Notes: generated by a model from the sequence alone, not told the origin. DNA of 64,000 nucleotides from JBBPZA01 sp963728925 (GCA_963728925.1 CAVSMB010000029.1:62001-126000), one strand, 5' to 3'; shown: positions 24,347-36,908, numbered from the stretch's first letter. Numbers and translations: made by a program.

Positions 24347-26359
24347 TCAGGGTCTGCAGATCGTCACCTTCATGTCCTTGGCCTGCTTGACCGTGGTGAA
24401 CGCCCGTGCGCGGACGAGCGAGGGGTCGACCGCCGAGCTGTAGGCGCCCTTGAACCGCACCTCGACCGGGTTGTTGAAGCGCACCTCCTGGTCGCGGTCG
24501 GCGAGCGATCGGGAGTTGAGCTGTGAGGGACGCGACCGGCGTCGCATGAACACCGAGTACTCGAAGACGTCGCCCGCCTGCGCGGGCCAGACGATGCGCA
24601 CGCCGCAGGAGGTGGGCTCATAGCGGAAGGTCACGCCGCGGCGCACGACCTGGCCCGCCGCGGTCCTGAAGCCGCCGGTGACCGTGACCGTACCGCTGGA
24701 GCTCGTCGTCATCCTCCCGCCGTAGGGGAAGGCCGGCTCGTTGCCGACGTACATAGTTGGCCCGGCGCTGTCGCGGCCCTTGAGCTGGCGCGGCCGGATG
24801 CGAAGGACGTCGCGCCAGCGGTCGTCGACGCGCCCCTGGAGGGCGACGAGCCCGAAGTCGTAGCGCAGGTCGTCCGCGCGTCGCCTCGACGACGACCGGC
24901 GAACCGCGAACCAGACGGCGCCCTTGCGCACGACGGCGAACTGGCTCTCGCCCTTGGAGAGCATCGCGACTTTGTCGCGGTCAGCTCCGATCTTGCCGAT
25001 GCGCGGCTTGGCTGGCATCTGCTCGAGCGCCCAGTTGAGGTTCATGAGCGTGACGCCGGCGAAGGAGGGACCGCCGGCGTTGACGTCGACCCCGCGCGCG
25101 CCGAGGCGCAGGTTCTCGCGCATCGCGGGAACGATGAGGAGCCCGTCCGGGCCGACGCCGTAGTCGTTGCGCAGCCGGGTCAGGGCACGCTCGGCGAGCG
25201 CCTGGTAGCGCGCGTCGCGCCCGCGCCTCGATCCCTTCAGGCGGGCCGCGGTCTCCGCGCCGTTGGCCGTCGCCGCGAGCGCCCAGGACTCCTCCTGCGA
25301 GCGACCCCAGTAGGCGCTGTCGCCGTCGGGGCCCGTGAGCCACAGCGAGGCGTTCACGGCACCCCGGAGCGCCGAGCGCGCGGTCGGCGAGTCGTTGCGG
25401 CCCAGCAGGCGCAGCGCGCGGCCGTAGAAGCCGATCGAGAAGCCGTGGTAGGCGAGCGGGTTGTCGGGACGGTCGGAGAGGATGAAGGTCGGCTCGCCGC
25501 GCACGCGCACCTGGTCTTCGACGGCGAAGCCGGGGATCTGCTCGTTGAGGAGCCGGTAGGTCACCGCCGTGGCCAGCTCGCGCTTGCCACCGAGCGTCGC
25601 GCCGGGACGGCTGGAGCGCACGCCGGACTTGAGCAGCTCGAGCACCCCGATCGCCTCGACGAGGTAGTGGTTGGAGTAGCGGCTGGTCTCGGGCACCCGG
25701 TAGGGCGTGGAAACGGGCCGGATGCGCCGCAGGAAGTTCTCCCACGCCGCGCGGTTCGCGCGGAAGAGCGGATGTTCCGGGATCTGGCGGCGCACGAAGT
25801 TGTAGGCCGCGGCCATGGCCATGTCCTCGAACACGCTCGCGCGGTGGTGGGTTCCCGCGGGGCGGTTGGCGACGTAGGCGAGCGCGCGCAGGCCGGAGTC
25901 GATGAGCCGGTCCTCGCCTTCGCGCACGCCCGTCTGGACGAGCGCGTAGCCGAGCACCGACTCCCCGTAGCGGGTCAGCGGGAAGTCCTTTATGTAAGCG
26001 TCGGTGTAGTCGGGGAAGCGGCCGGCCTGCGGGCCGCTTTTGACCTGCAGCGCAGGCCACGGCCGGGCCATGGCGAGCGCGAGCGTGCGCCACTGCTCGG
26101 GCACGCGCGCCTTCTCAGCGGTCCCTCGCGCGTGGTAGCCGCTGGGCCCGGCCGTCGCGGCCTGCTGGCCGTCCCCGCCGCCACCCTTGTGAACGAGGTA
26201 GGCGACGACTCCGGCCGCGACGAGCACCGCGATCGCGAGCGCGACCCACGGCCAGCGCGGGCCGCCCCGGCGCGGTCGGCGCCGTGGGGCGCCCGGAAGA
26301 CGGCCGGCGGCCGGTCGCAGCGGCGGGCGCGGCGGAGTGTGGGTCTGCGGCGGGGGCAA
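24347..26359 (-). CDS. membrane-anchored protein of unknown family, predicted alpha-toroid plus beta-sandwich (paralogue 2)
   Basis: 670 residues from TTG 26359. A Pro/Arg-rich cytoplasmic leader, one membrane helix 'WPWVALAIAVLVAAGVVAYL' and a Gly-rich linker predict an outward-facing, anchored protein. The body matches the neighbouring gene throughout: 'LTRYGESVLGYALVQTGVRE', 'SRYSNHYLVEAIGVLELLKS', 'LSDRPDNPLAYHGFSIGFYG', 'NDYGVGPDGLLIVPAMRENL', 'ESQFAVVRKGAVWFAVRRSS', 'GGFRTAAGQVVRRGVTFRYE', ending 'DMKVTICRP'. Conserved His/Tyr/Asn/Arg positions shared by both copies (for example SNHY, RYGES, LRYDFGL) are candidate active-site residues. Divergent from mfd across 115 bp. A fragment of a third copy lies at 63786-64000 beside a GH88 gene, which suggests uronic-acid glycan chemistry. 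Confidence 0.75.
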   Translation of the reverse strand: MPPPQTHTPPRPPLRPAAGRLPGAPRRRPRRGGPRWPWVALAIAVLVAAGVVAYLVHKGGGGDGQQAATAGPSGYHARGTAEKARVPEQWRTLALAMARPWPALQVKSGPQAGRFPDYTDAYIKDFPLTRYGESVLGYALVQTGVREGEDRLIDSGLRALAYVANRPAGTHHRASVFEDMAMAAAYNFVRRQIPEHPLFRANRAAWENFLRRIRPVSTPYRVPETSRYSNHYLVEAIGVLELLKSGVRSSRPGATLGGKRELATAVTYRLLNEQIPGFAVEDQVRVRGEPTFILSDRPDNPLAYHGFSIGFYGRALRLLGRNDSPTARSALRGAVNASLWLTGPDGDSAYWGRSQEESWALAATANGAETAARLKGSRRGRDARYQALAERALTRLRNDYGVGPDGLLIVPAMRENLRLGARGVDVNAGGPSFAGVTLMNLNWALEQMPAKPRIGKIGADRDKVAMLSKGESQFAVVRKGAVWFAVRRSSSRRRADDLRYDFGLVALQGRVDDRWRDVLRIRPRQLKGRDSAGPTMYVGNEPAFPYGGRMTTSSSGTVTVTGGFRTAAGQVVRRGVTFRYEPTSCGVRIVWPAQAGDVFEYSVFMRRRSRPSQLNSRSLADRDQEVRFNNPVEVRFKGAYSSAVDPSLVRARAFTTVKQAKDMKVTICRP

Positions 26360-26474
26360 GGAAACGGCTCGGGCCCTTGGGTCCGTCGCGGCCCGGAGGG
26401 CGAACAGGGTACCGAGGCGCCGTTGCCCGGCGAGGCGGTGCAGGGAGCCGGTCGGCGACTCCTAGACTCGGAAG

Positions 26475-29828
<3,354 letters not shown>

Positions 29829-29884
29829 GCCGCCGCAAGGTTTAGCCGGGGTTCATCCGGCCTTCGCTACCATGCGGCGCTCCG

Positions 29885-31099
29885 GTGATCAAGCCTGTTC
29901 GGATCCTCTCGGCGCTCGGCGCCTTTTTTGTGGCCGCAGCGGTCCTCGTGGCGTGTGGCGGCGGCATCCCCGGCAACGGGGTGGCGCGCGTCGACGACAC
30001 GACGATCAAGAAGGCCGAGTTCGATCACTGGATCGCCGTCGCGGCCAAGTCGTCGCAGCAGCAGGGCGCTGCAGCTCGGCCTACGACGGTGCCCGACGCG
30101 CCGAACTTCACCAAGTGCGTCGCGGCCGCGCGAAAGCAGCAGCCCAAGCCGGCCAAGGGCCGGCCCCAGACGACCGACACGCAGCTCAAGGCGCAGTGCC
30201 AGCAGCAGTACAACGCGCTGCGCGACCAGGTCATGCAGTTCCTCATCAACGCCCAATGGCTCCAGGGCGAGGCGGCCGACCAGGACGTCAAGGTCACCGA
30301 CGCCGAGATCACCAAGTCCTTCAACCAGCAGAAGCGCCAGCAGTTCCCGAAGGCGGCCGACTACCAGGCCTTCCTGAAGTCCTCGGGGATGACCGAGGCC
30401 GACCTGCGCTACAACGTCGAGCTCACGCTGCTCTCCAACAAGCTGCGCACGAAGGTCACCAAGGGCAAGGACAAAGCCACCCCGGCCCAGATCTCGGCCT
30501 TCTACGCCAAGAACAAGAAGCAGTTCGCCAAGCCGCAGACGCGCGACGCGAACCTCGTCCTCACCAAGACCCAGGCGCAGGCCGATGCCGCCAAGAAGGC
30601 GCTGGAGGGCGGCGACTCGTGGGCAACGGTCGCCAAGAAGTACTCGACCGACCCCCAGACAAAGCAGAACGGCGGCAAGCTTCCGGGCATCACCCAGGGC
30701 CAGCAGGATCCGGCCTTCGACAAGGCGGTCTTCGCGGCCAAGAAGGGCCAGGTGACCGGGCCGATCAAGACCCAGTTCGGCTATCTCGTCTTCGAGGTCT
30801 CCAACTCCGCCCCGGCCTCCCAGCAGACGCTCGCGCAGGCGACGCCGCAGATCCGTCAGCAGCTCTCCACCCAGGGCCAGCAGAAGGCGCTCCAGACCTT
30901 CGTCAAGGACTTCGAGAAGAAGTGGAAGGACCGCACCGACTGCCGGAAGGGCTACGTCGTGGACGTCTGCAAGAACGCGCCGAAGAAGAAGGCGCCGACG
31001 GCGCCGCCCGGCGCGGTGCCCCAGCAGGGCGGCGGGACGCAGCAGCAGCAGCAGCAGCCGCCGGCCTCAGAGCAGCCGACGCAGACCACCCAGAAGTAG
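29885..31099 (+). CDS. SurA/PpiC-type peptidylprolyl isomerase lipoprotein
   Basis: 404 residues from GTG 29885. Lipoprotein signal: hydrophobic 'ALGAFFVAAAVLVACGGG' with the lipobox Cys at residue 24. A SurA-type N-terminal chaperone domain ('RVDDTTIKKAEFDHWIAVAA', 'LINAQWLQGEAADQDVKVTD') is followed by a parvulin rotamase domain ('ALEGGDSWATVAKKYSTDPQ', 'NGGKLPGI', 'FDKAVFAAKKGQVTGPIKTQ', 'GYLVFEVSN'). The C-terminal 60 residues are a Lys/Pro/Gln tail with a run of seven glutamines. Expected to fold secreted proteins at the outer face of the membrane. Lies between mfd and mazG, a conserved position in actinobacteria. Confidence 0.9.
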   Translation: MIKPVRILSALGAFFVAAAVLVACGGGIPGNGVARVDDTTIKKAEFDHWIAVAAKSSQQQGAAARPTTVPDAPNFTKCVAAARKQQPKPAKGRPQTTDTQLKAQCQQQYNALRDQVMQFLINAQWLQGEAADQDVKVTDAEITKSFNQQKRQQFPKAADYQAFLKSSGMTEADLRYNVELTLLSNKLRTKVTKGKDKATPAQISAFYAKNKKQFAKPQTRDANLVLTKTQAQADAAKKALEGGDSWATVAKKYSTDPQTKQNGGKLPGITQGQQDPAFDKAVFAAKKGQVTGPIKTQFGYLVFEVSNSAPASQQTLAQATPQIRQQLSTQGQQKALQTFVKDFEKKWKDRTDCRKGYVVDVCKNAPKKKAPTAPPGAVPQQGGGTQQQQQQPPASEQPTQTTQK

Positions 31100-31108
31100 C
31101 GGCGGGCG

Positions 31109-31972
31109 GTGAGCGCCCCAGAGAGCGGGCCGCCGGACACGAGCCCCTCCGAGCGCAACGCCGCCGCTCTCGCCAGGCTCGACGAGCTCACTCGCGTGCT
31201 CCGGCGGGAGTGCCCGTGGGATCGTGAGCAGGACGAGCGCTCGATCGTCCCGCACACCGTCGAGGAGGCCTACGAGCTCGCCGACGCGGCGCAGCACGAC
31301 GACGACTCCAAGCTCCTGGACGAGCTCGGCGACGTGCTCTTCCAGGTCCACTTCCTCTCGTTGCTCCTCGAGGAGCGCGGCGCCGGCGACCTCGCCGCGG
31401 TCGCCGAGCACTGCCACGCCAAGCTCGTCCGCCGCCACCCGCATGTTTTCGGCTCCACCGAGGTCGAGGATGCCGGCGAGGTGCTGCGCAACTGGGATCG
31501 CATCAAGCGGGACGAGGCGGGGCGCGAGCCTGGCCTCTTCGGCGAGGTGCCCGAGAACCTTCCCGGCCCGCTCTACGCGCGCAAGGTCCAGCGGCGCGCG
31601 GCCTCGAGCGGCTTCGACTCGCCCGACGCGCGGGGCCCGCTCGCCTCGGTTCGCGAAGAGCTCGCCGAGGTCGAGAAGGCCGCCGGCGAGCAATCCACCG
31701 ATCGGACCTCTCGAGATGCGCCGGCCGGCCGCGGGGAGCGCGCCGACCCGGCCGGCCGCGACGCGGTCTTCGAGGAGGTCGGCGATCTCCTCTTCGCCGC
31801 CGTCTCCGTGGCTCGCAAGCTGCGGGTCGACCCCGAGCTCGCGCTGCGCGGCTCGGCCGACCGCTTTCGCGAACGGGTCGAGCGCGCGGCGGCGCTGGCC
31901 GCGCGCGAGGGCGCCGAGTGGAACGAGCTGACGCCGGAGCGCCAGATCGAGTTATATTCGCGATCGCGATGA
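31109..31972 (+). CDS. mazG: nucleoside triphosphate pyrophosphohydrolase MazG
   Basis: 287 residues from GTG 31109, nine bases after the preceding stop. Two MazG domains: the first has 'RRECPWDREQDERSIVPHTV', 'EEAYELADA' and 'LLDELGDVLFQVHFLSLL' (ExxE...ExxD metal site), 'RRHPHVFG' and 'NWDRIKRDEAG'; the second has 'VREELAEVEKAAGE' and 'FEEVGDLLFAAVSVARKL'. Between the two ExxE and ExxD halves of the second domain is a 30-residue Arg/Asp/Gly-rich insertion. Hydrolyses (d)NTPs, including oxidised or non-canonical ones, to monophosphates. Followed by eno after 16 bp. Confidence 0.94.
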   Translation: MSAPESGPPDTSPSERNAAALARLDELTRVLRRECPWDREQDERSIVPHTVEEAYELADAAQHDDDSKLLDELGDVLFQVHFLSLLLEERGAGDLAAVAEHCHAKLVRRHPHVFGSTEVEDAGEVLRNWDRIKRDEAGREPGLFGEVPENLPGPLYARKVQRRAASSGFDSPDARGPLASVREELAEVEKAAGEQSTDRTSRDAPAGRGERADPAGRDAVFEEVGDLLFAAVSVARKLRVDPELALRGSADRFRERVERAAALAAREGAEWNELTPERQIELYSRSR

Positions 31973-31988
31973 GCCGGCTCCCTTCGCG

Positions 31989-33263
<1,275 letters not shown>

Positions 33264-33341
33264 GTGGCCGCGCGCCGTCGGGCGCATGCTCGACCGCCTC
33301 GCCATTGCCAAGGCGGCGTGGCGGCCTGGCGGATGGCGGAG

Positions 33342-33656
33342 CTAGCGCGGAAGTCCGTCGACGACGTAGGGGCGCTCGCCGGCGCGGACCATTCCCAGGC
33401 GCCGCGCTTCGGTCTCGATGACCTGCGGGTCGCGCAGTGCAGCGCGGCGCGTCAGGAGGCGGCGGTGGTCTGCCTGCAGGTGGGCGATCTCGGCGTGGCG
33501 GCTGTGGGACTCGCGCATCGCACCCACATAGGCGATGCCGGGCCTGACGTAGAGGGCGAGCACGCCGAGGAGAAGGAGCAGGAGCGCCACCCGGCCGACG
33601 CGATCCCAGCGGACGGGACTGTGGCGAAGCGAGGAGGCGGTCCGTGCGAGGTCCAT
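33342..33656 (-). CDS. ftsB: septum formation initiator family protein (FtsB/DivIC-like)
   Basis: 104 residues from ATG 33656 (a TTG at 33701 would add 15 residues). One membrane helix 'VALLLLLLGVLALYVRPGIA' is followed by a coiled coil 'SRHAEIAHLQADHRRLLTRR' and the family ending 'ETEARRLGMVRAGERPYVVD', where 'ARxxLGMVrpGE' is the FtsB/DivIC consensus. Divisome protein acting with FtsQ and FtsL on the outside of the membrane. Unusually it is convergent with eno rather than downstream in the same direction, indicating a local inversion compared with the common gene order. Confidence 0.88.
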   Translation of the reverse strand: MDLARTASSLRHSPVRWDRVGRVALLLLLLGVLALYVRPGIAYVGAMRESHSRHAEIAHLQADHRRLLTRRAALRDPQVIETEARRLGMVRAGERPYVVDGLPR

Positions 33657-33758
33657 CGCCCTGGGCCTTCGTTCGCCACGCGCGACGACCTTCCTGCGCA
33701 AGAGAACGCCCAGGGGTCACACGGGAAGCGTCGCCGGGTGGGCGCTACCCTCGGCCGG

Positions 33759-34079
33759 GTGAGCTACGAGACGGCGGCATTCCAGTGGGACGAGGGCCTT
33801 CGCCGGCTGCGGGCAGCGCCTCCGGAGCTGCGGCCCGTCCTCGATCGTGTCGTCGACCGGATCGTCGCCGAGCTGCGCCGGCGACTGGGCGGGCGCTTCA
33901 CGACCGGCGAGCTCGTCGACCTCTACGGCCGGGGCACCGACTGGGCCGTGGGCCTCGCCGTCGACGCCGCGCCCGAGACGCCCGCGGCCTGGGACGCCGC
34001 GACCATCGCCGACGCCGCCTTCGCGCGCTACGTCCGCGAGGCCGCGGATTACGCGGGCGGCCGCCGCCTCGAGGTCTGA
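33759..34079 (+). CDS. hypothetical protein
   Basis: 106 residues from GTG 33759. A compact helical protein: 'FQWDEGLRRLRAAPPELRPV', 'VVDRIVAELRRRLGGRFTTG' and 'ELVDLYGRGTDWAVGLAVDA', ending 'AFARYVREAADYAGGRRLEV'. The 'FTtgELvdLYgrGtdWa' segment recurs in short unnamed actinobacterial proteins as far as I recall, but no function is known. Divergent from ftsB (102 bp between starts). Confidence 0.65.
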   Translation: MSYETAAFQWDEGLRRLRAAPPELRPVLDRVVDRIVAELRRRLGGRFTTGELVDLYGRGTDWAVGLAVDAAPETPAAWDAATIADAAFARYVREAADYAGGRRLEV

Positions 34080-34193
34080 GTCTCACGAGCGCCGGGCCGC
34101 TGCTGCGGGCGTCCTCGCCCGCTCGCGGGCGGAGCACGCCACGCGGGCTGCGTCCTTGGCAGCGACGACCCTGCGCGCGTCAGACGGCCGCCG

Positions 34194-34757
34194 CTACTCG
34201 TCGTCGTCGGAGTCGTCGTCTCCGCCGGCGCGGCGGATGACGATCTGCTCGGCCTCGACGACCACTTCGACCGGGCGGTGGCCGGCCCAATGCTCCGCGT
34301 ACACCGGGTCGTCCTCGATGGCGGGGTCGAGCCACAGGCCGTAGCCCTCCTCGCCGTGGTCGAAGGTGCCCTCGAGCACGGCCGGCCGCCGACGGCGGCC
34401 GCGGCCCCCTCGGCGTCCGCGGCGGCGCGCGGGGCGCTCCTTGTCCTCGTCCTCCGCCTCGTCGTCCTGCTCAGCGGCGTCTTCGGCGTCGGCTTCCTCG
34501 GCCTCGTCAGCCTCCTCCGCCTCGGCGTCGAGCTCGGCCGCGATGCGGGCGTCGTCCTCGGCGCGCAGGTCGATCTCGTCGTCGAAGTCGGCGGCGGCGG
34601 CGGCGGCCTCGCCCTCGTCGAGGTCGTGCTCGCGCTTGAAGGCGGAGATCTGCTGGACGGTGACCTCGAGCTGGTGCGCGATCCAGGCGTCGGTCCGGCC
34701 CTGGCGGACCCAGCTGCGGATCTGGTTGAGGTTCGGGCGAAGCGATCTACGGGCCAT
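34194..34757 (-). CDS. protein with N-terminal HTH and long acidic/basic low-complexity middle
   Basis: 187 residues, ATG 34757. Residues 1-48 look like a homeodomain-like helix-turn-helix: 'LNQIRSWVRQGRTDAWIAHQ' then 'LEVTVQQISAFKREHDL'. Next come about 70 residues that are mostly Glu/Asp/Ala ('AELDAEAEEADEAEEADAED'), a short Arg/Gly-rich basic run ('RPARRRGRRGGRGRRRRP'), and a conserved-looking globular end 'GTFDHGEEGYGLWLDPAIED' and 'HRPVEVVVEAEQIVIRR'. The Arg/Gly stretch suggests nucleic-acid binding. Divergent from csrA with a shared 144-bp control region, so it may be linked to that regulator. No named family is known to me. Confidence 0.75.
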   Translation of the reverse strand: MARRSLRPNLNQIRSWVRQGRTDAWIAHQLEVTVQQISAFKREHDLDEGEAAAAAADFDDEIDLRAEDDARIAAELDAEAEEADEAEEADAEDAAEQDDEAEDEDKERPARRRGRRGGRGRRRRPAVLEGTFDHGEEGYGLWLDPAIEDDPVYAEHWAGHRPVEVVVEAEQIVIRRAGGDDDSDDDE

Positions 34758-34784
34758 TAGGGCGCGAACCCTATACGCACCCGG

Positions 34785-34812
34785 ATGACATTTGCGCCCC
34801 GCCGGGTATCCT
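34785..34812 (+). promoter_or_regulatory. candidate csrA promoter, ATGACA-N16-TATCCT
   Basis: ATGACA (34785-34790, five of six matches to TTGACA) and TATCCT (34807-34812) are separated by 16 bp. Transcription would start near 34819, giving an 80-base leader before the csrA ATG. The surrounding bases are notably less GC-rich than the coding DNA. Confidence 0.45.
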
Positions 34813-34847
34813 CGGTGTAAGTCAGTTGTCTATCCGCCACTGCGCTC

Positions 34848-34900
34848 GGGAGGCGCAGCCGCGAAGACGGCCATGGAGGCGGAGCAGGGAGGCGCAACCC
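34848..34900 (+). promoter_or_regulatory. csrA leader with four GGA motifs (candidate CsrA autoregulatory sites)
   Basis: GGA triplets at 34849, 34875, 34881 and 34888 sit in the 54 bases before the start codon; the decamer GGGAGGCGCA occurs twice (34848-34857 and 34887-34896), the second copy being the ribosome-binding site. CsrA binds GGA in hairpin loops and classically represses its own translation this way. The sites are seen; the autoregulation is inferred from the family. Confidence 0.5.
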
Positions 34901-34901
34901 C

Positions 34902-35135
34902 ATGTTGGTTCTCACCCGCAAGTCCAATCAGAGCATCATGATCGGCGACGACATCGAGGTCACCGTGTTGTCGATCATGGGCGAGAAGGTTCGCATCGGC
35001 ATTCAGGCGCCTCGCGAGGTGCCCGTCTTCCGGACCGAGGTCTACCTCGAGATCAAGGAAGAGCAGCGCGGCGGCGTCGAGGACGGCGCAAGCGAGAACG
35101 TCGACGCGGCCCTTCGCAAGCTCGGACAGGCCTGA
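34902..35135 (+). CDS. csrA: carbon storage regulator
   Basis: 77 residues, ATG 34902 with GGGAGG seven bases upstream. Family sequence throughout: 'MLVLTRKSNQSIMIGDDIEV', 'VTVLSIMGEKVRIGIQAP', 'EVPVFRTEVYLEIKEEQRG'; the RNA-binding residues of the first strand (LTRK, Arg6) and 'RIGI.AP' / 'R.E' positions are intact. The C-terminal 15 residues are an extension beyond the minimal protein. CsrA dimers bind GGA motifs in messenger leaders to control translation. Its usual antagonist FliW and flagellar genes are not in the window. Confidence 0.96.
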   Translation: MLVLTRKSNQSIMIGDDIEVTVLSIMGEKVRIGIQAPREVPVFRTEVYLEIKEEQRGGVEDGASENVDAALRKLGQA

Positions 35136-35161
35136 GTACGAAAACCCCGCCGGGGAGTCGA

Positions 35162-35178
35162 GCGCCGCGTAGCGGCGC
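35162..35178. terminator. hairpin between csrA and the convergent small membrane gene
   Basis: GCGCCGC (35162-35168), loop GTA, GCGGCGC (35172-35178) form a perfect 7-bp stem, preceded by a smaller CCCC-GCC-GGGG stem after an AAAA at about 35141-35155. It lies just before the stop of the opposite gene at 35181, so it may serve both directions. Confidence 0.5.
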
Positions 35179-35180
35179 CG

Positions 35181-35420
35181 TCACCCCATGACGATGTAGA
35201 GCGTCTCGAACATCGCGACGGTGACGATCACGGCCGTCGCGATCAGCGTCAGGGTAAGCAGGATGAAGCGGACGGAGCCCTTCTTGTGCACCCGCTGCAC
35301 CTGGCGCTGCCGGGAGCGGTGGTCCGCGGTGCGGGCGAGCCGCTCGCGCCGCGAGCGGTCGAGCTCGATCTCCTGCTCGAAGGCTTCCTCGATCTCAGCG
35401 AGGCTCTGGCGCATCCGCAT
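35181..35420 (-). CDS. small tail-anchored membrane protein
   Basis: 79 residues, ATG 35420. A charged helix 'LAEIEEAFEQEIELDRSRRE' and a basic stretch 'RTADHRSRQRQVQRVHKKGS' lead into a single C-terminal membrane helix 'FILLTLTLIATAVIVTVAMF' with only a few residues after it, i.e. a tail anchor with the bulk in the cytoplasm. Conserved hypothetical in appearance; no family name recognised. Convergent with csrA, 45 bp apart. Confidence 0.7.
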   Translation of the reverse strand: MRMRQSLAEIEEAFEQEIELDRSRRERLARTADHRSRQRQVQRVHKKGSVRFILLTLTLIATAVIVTVAMFETLYIVMG

Positions 35421-35517
35421 CCCGGTTGGAGGCTACCACCGCAATCGGCTCATAAACGCGCGCGGGCGCCAACCGCGGTCGTGCCGAAACTCCGCCTCAA
35501 CGCGCCGAAAATCCGCT

Positions 35518-36045
35518 TCAGCACGCGCTCCACAGCCCGGCGCCCGCCCGCCGCGCGCGCCGTTCGAGCGACCGGAACGTGTCCGCGTGCGCCACGTTGG
35601 GCGGGATCGTCAGCGTCGTCGCGTACCCGTCGCGGACGAGCCGCGCGTTGACCCACACCCCGTCGCGCGTCCGGTAGACGTAGGCCAGCAGGCGCCCGTA
35701 GCGGTCGCGGCGCTCCACGTCGTAGCGCAAGCGCACGCGCTCGTCCTCGACCAGCTGCTCGTTCGCCGCCGCGGCCGCCTTCCCGAAGCACTGCACCGGC
35801 GTGCCGGGCTTCTTGGTCTCCGGCGTGTCGACCCCGATGTAGCGCACCGTCTCGTCGCGGCCGGCGAGGCGGACGTGGACGGTGTCCCCGTCCACGACGC
35901 GGGTCACGCGGCCGTCGCCGCCGTCGCGGGCCGGGGCCTCGCCACCGCCCGATCCCTCCAGGACGGGGATCCGCAGCCCGGCACCCCCGGCCGCGGCGAC
36001 GACGGCGAAGAGGAGCAGCCAGGGCAGTGAGCGTCGCCAGGACAC
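35518..36045 (-). CDS. exported thermonuclease (SNase-like) family protein
   Basis: 175 residues from GTG 36045; the longer frame adds a non-hydrophobic leader. Signal-type N-terminus 'LPWLLLFAVVAAAGGAGL', then the SNase fold: 'VTRVVDGDTVHVRLAGRDET', 'VRYIGVDTPETKKPGTPVQC', 'FGKAAAAANEQLVEDERVRL', 'YDVERRDRYGRLLAYVY' and 'ARRAGAGLWSAC'. The catalytic Arg (in 'VRYIG'), Asp ('GDT', 'GVDTPE') and second Arg ('DRYGR') are present. Two cysteines (after PVQ and at the C-terminus) probably form the disulphide typical of this group. Predicted secreted or surface nuclease. Confidence 0.88.
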   Translation of the reverse strand: MSWRRSLPWLLLFAVVAAAGGAGLRIPVLEGSGGGEAPARDGGDGRVTRVVDGDTVHVRLAGRDETVRYIGVDTPETKKPGTPVQCFGKAAAAANEQLVEDERVRLRYDVERRDRYGRLLAYVYRTRDGVWVNARLVRDGYATTLTIPPNVAHADTFRSLERRARRAGAGLWSAC

Positions 36046-36158
36046 GGCCGCGACGCTAGCTGCGCCCCCGGCCGCCGCGGACGAGTCGTTGCAGATCCGC
36101 CGCGATCGCGTGGGCATCCCGTGAGGCCGCGTGGCGCGTCGGTAGGCTCCGTCGCCGC

Positions 36159-36908
36159 ATGGCCGCCCAGGTGCAGGTCACCCGTGATCGCTTCGACGCC
36201 GTCCTCTTCGACCTCGACGGCGTGCTGACCTCGACGGCCTCGCTGCACGCGCGGGCCTGGAAGGCGACCTTCGACGAGGTGCTCGCCGAGCAGGCCCAGG
36301 GCAGCGGCGCCGACCAGCCGCCCTTCGACCCGGTCGAGGACTACGAGCACTACGTCGACGGCAAGCCGCGCGAGGACGGCGTACGTGACTTCCTCGCCTC
36401 CCGGGGGATCCACCCGCCCGAGGGAGGCTCCGGGGACGCCGCCGACGCCTTCACCGTCCACGGGATCGGCGCGCGCAAGCAGGGGCTCGTCGAGGCCGAG
36501 CTCGCGCACGGGGGCGTCGAGGCCTACCCCGGCTCCGTCGCGTGGGTGAAGGCGCTCCGCGACGGTGGCGAACGCACGGCGGTGGTGTCCTCCAGCGCCA
36601 ACGCCGTGGCGGTCCTCGAGGCGTGCGGGATCCGCGACCTGTTCGAGCTCGTCGTCGACGGCAGCGCTGTCAACGAGCGCCACCTCAAGGGCAAGCCGGC
36701 GCCCGACGAGTTCCTGGAGGGAGCGCGGGAGCTGGGCGTCGCCCCCGAGCGGGCGGTCGTCGTCGAGGACGCCCTGGCCGGGGTGGCCGCAGGCCGCGCC
36801 GGCGGCTTCGGGCTCGTCATCGGCGTCGCCCGAACCAACGACCCCGAAGAGCTGAGCGACCACGGCGCCGACGTCGTCGTGCACGACCTCTCAGAGCTCG
36901 TCCCGTGA
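36159..36908 (+). CDS. HAD-family hydrolase, beta-phosphoglucomutase type
   Basis: 249 residues, ATG 36159. HAD motif I 'AVLFDLDGVLTSTASLHARA' (nucleophile Asp and acid Asp), motif II 'RTAVVSSSANAVAVLEACG', motif III Lys in 'HLKGKPAPDEFLEGAREL' and motif IV 'AVVVEDALAGVAAGRAGGFG'. The cap has 'YEHYVDGKPREDGVRDFLAS', characteristic of beta-phosphoglucomutases and the HAD partner of GH65 enzymes. Its stop overlaps the GTG start of the GH65 gene (GTGA), so the pair is co-translated: the phosphorylase releases beta-glucose-1-phosphate and this enzyme converts it to glucose-6-phosphate. Confidence 0.92.
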   Translation: MAAQVQVTRDRFDAVLFDLDGVLTSTASLHARAWKATFDEVLAEQAQGSGADQPPFDPVEDYEHYVDGKPREDGVRDFLASRGIHPPEGGSGDAADAFTVHGIGARKQGLVEAELAHGGVEAYPGSVAWVKALRDGGERTAVVSSSANAVAVLEACGIRDLFELVVDGSAVNERHLKGKPAPDEFLEGARELGVAPERAVVVEDALAGVAAGRAGGFGLVIGVARTNDPEELSDHGADVVVHDLSELVP

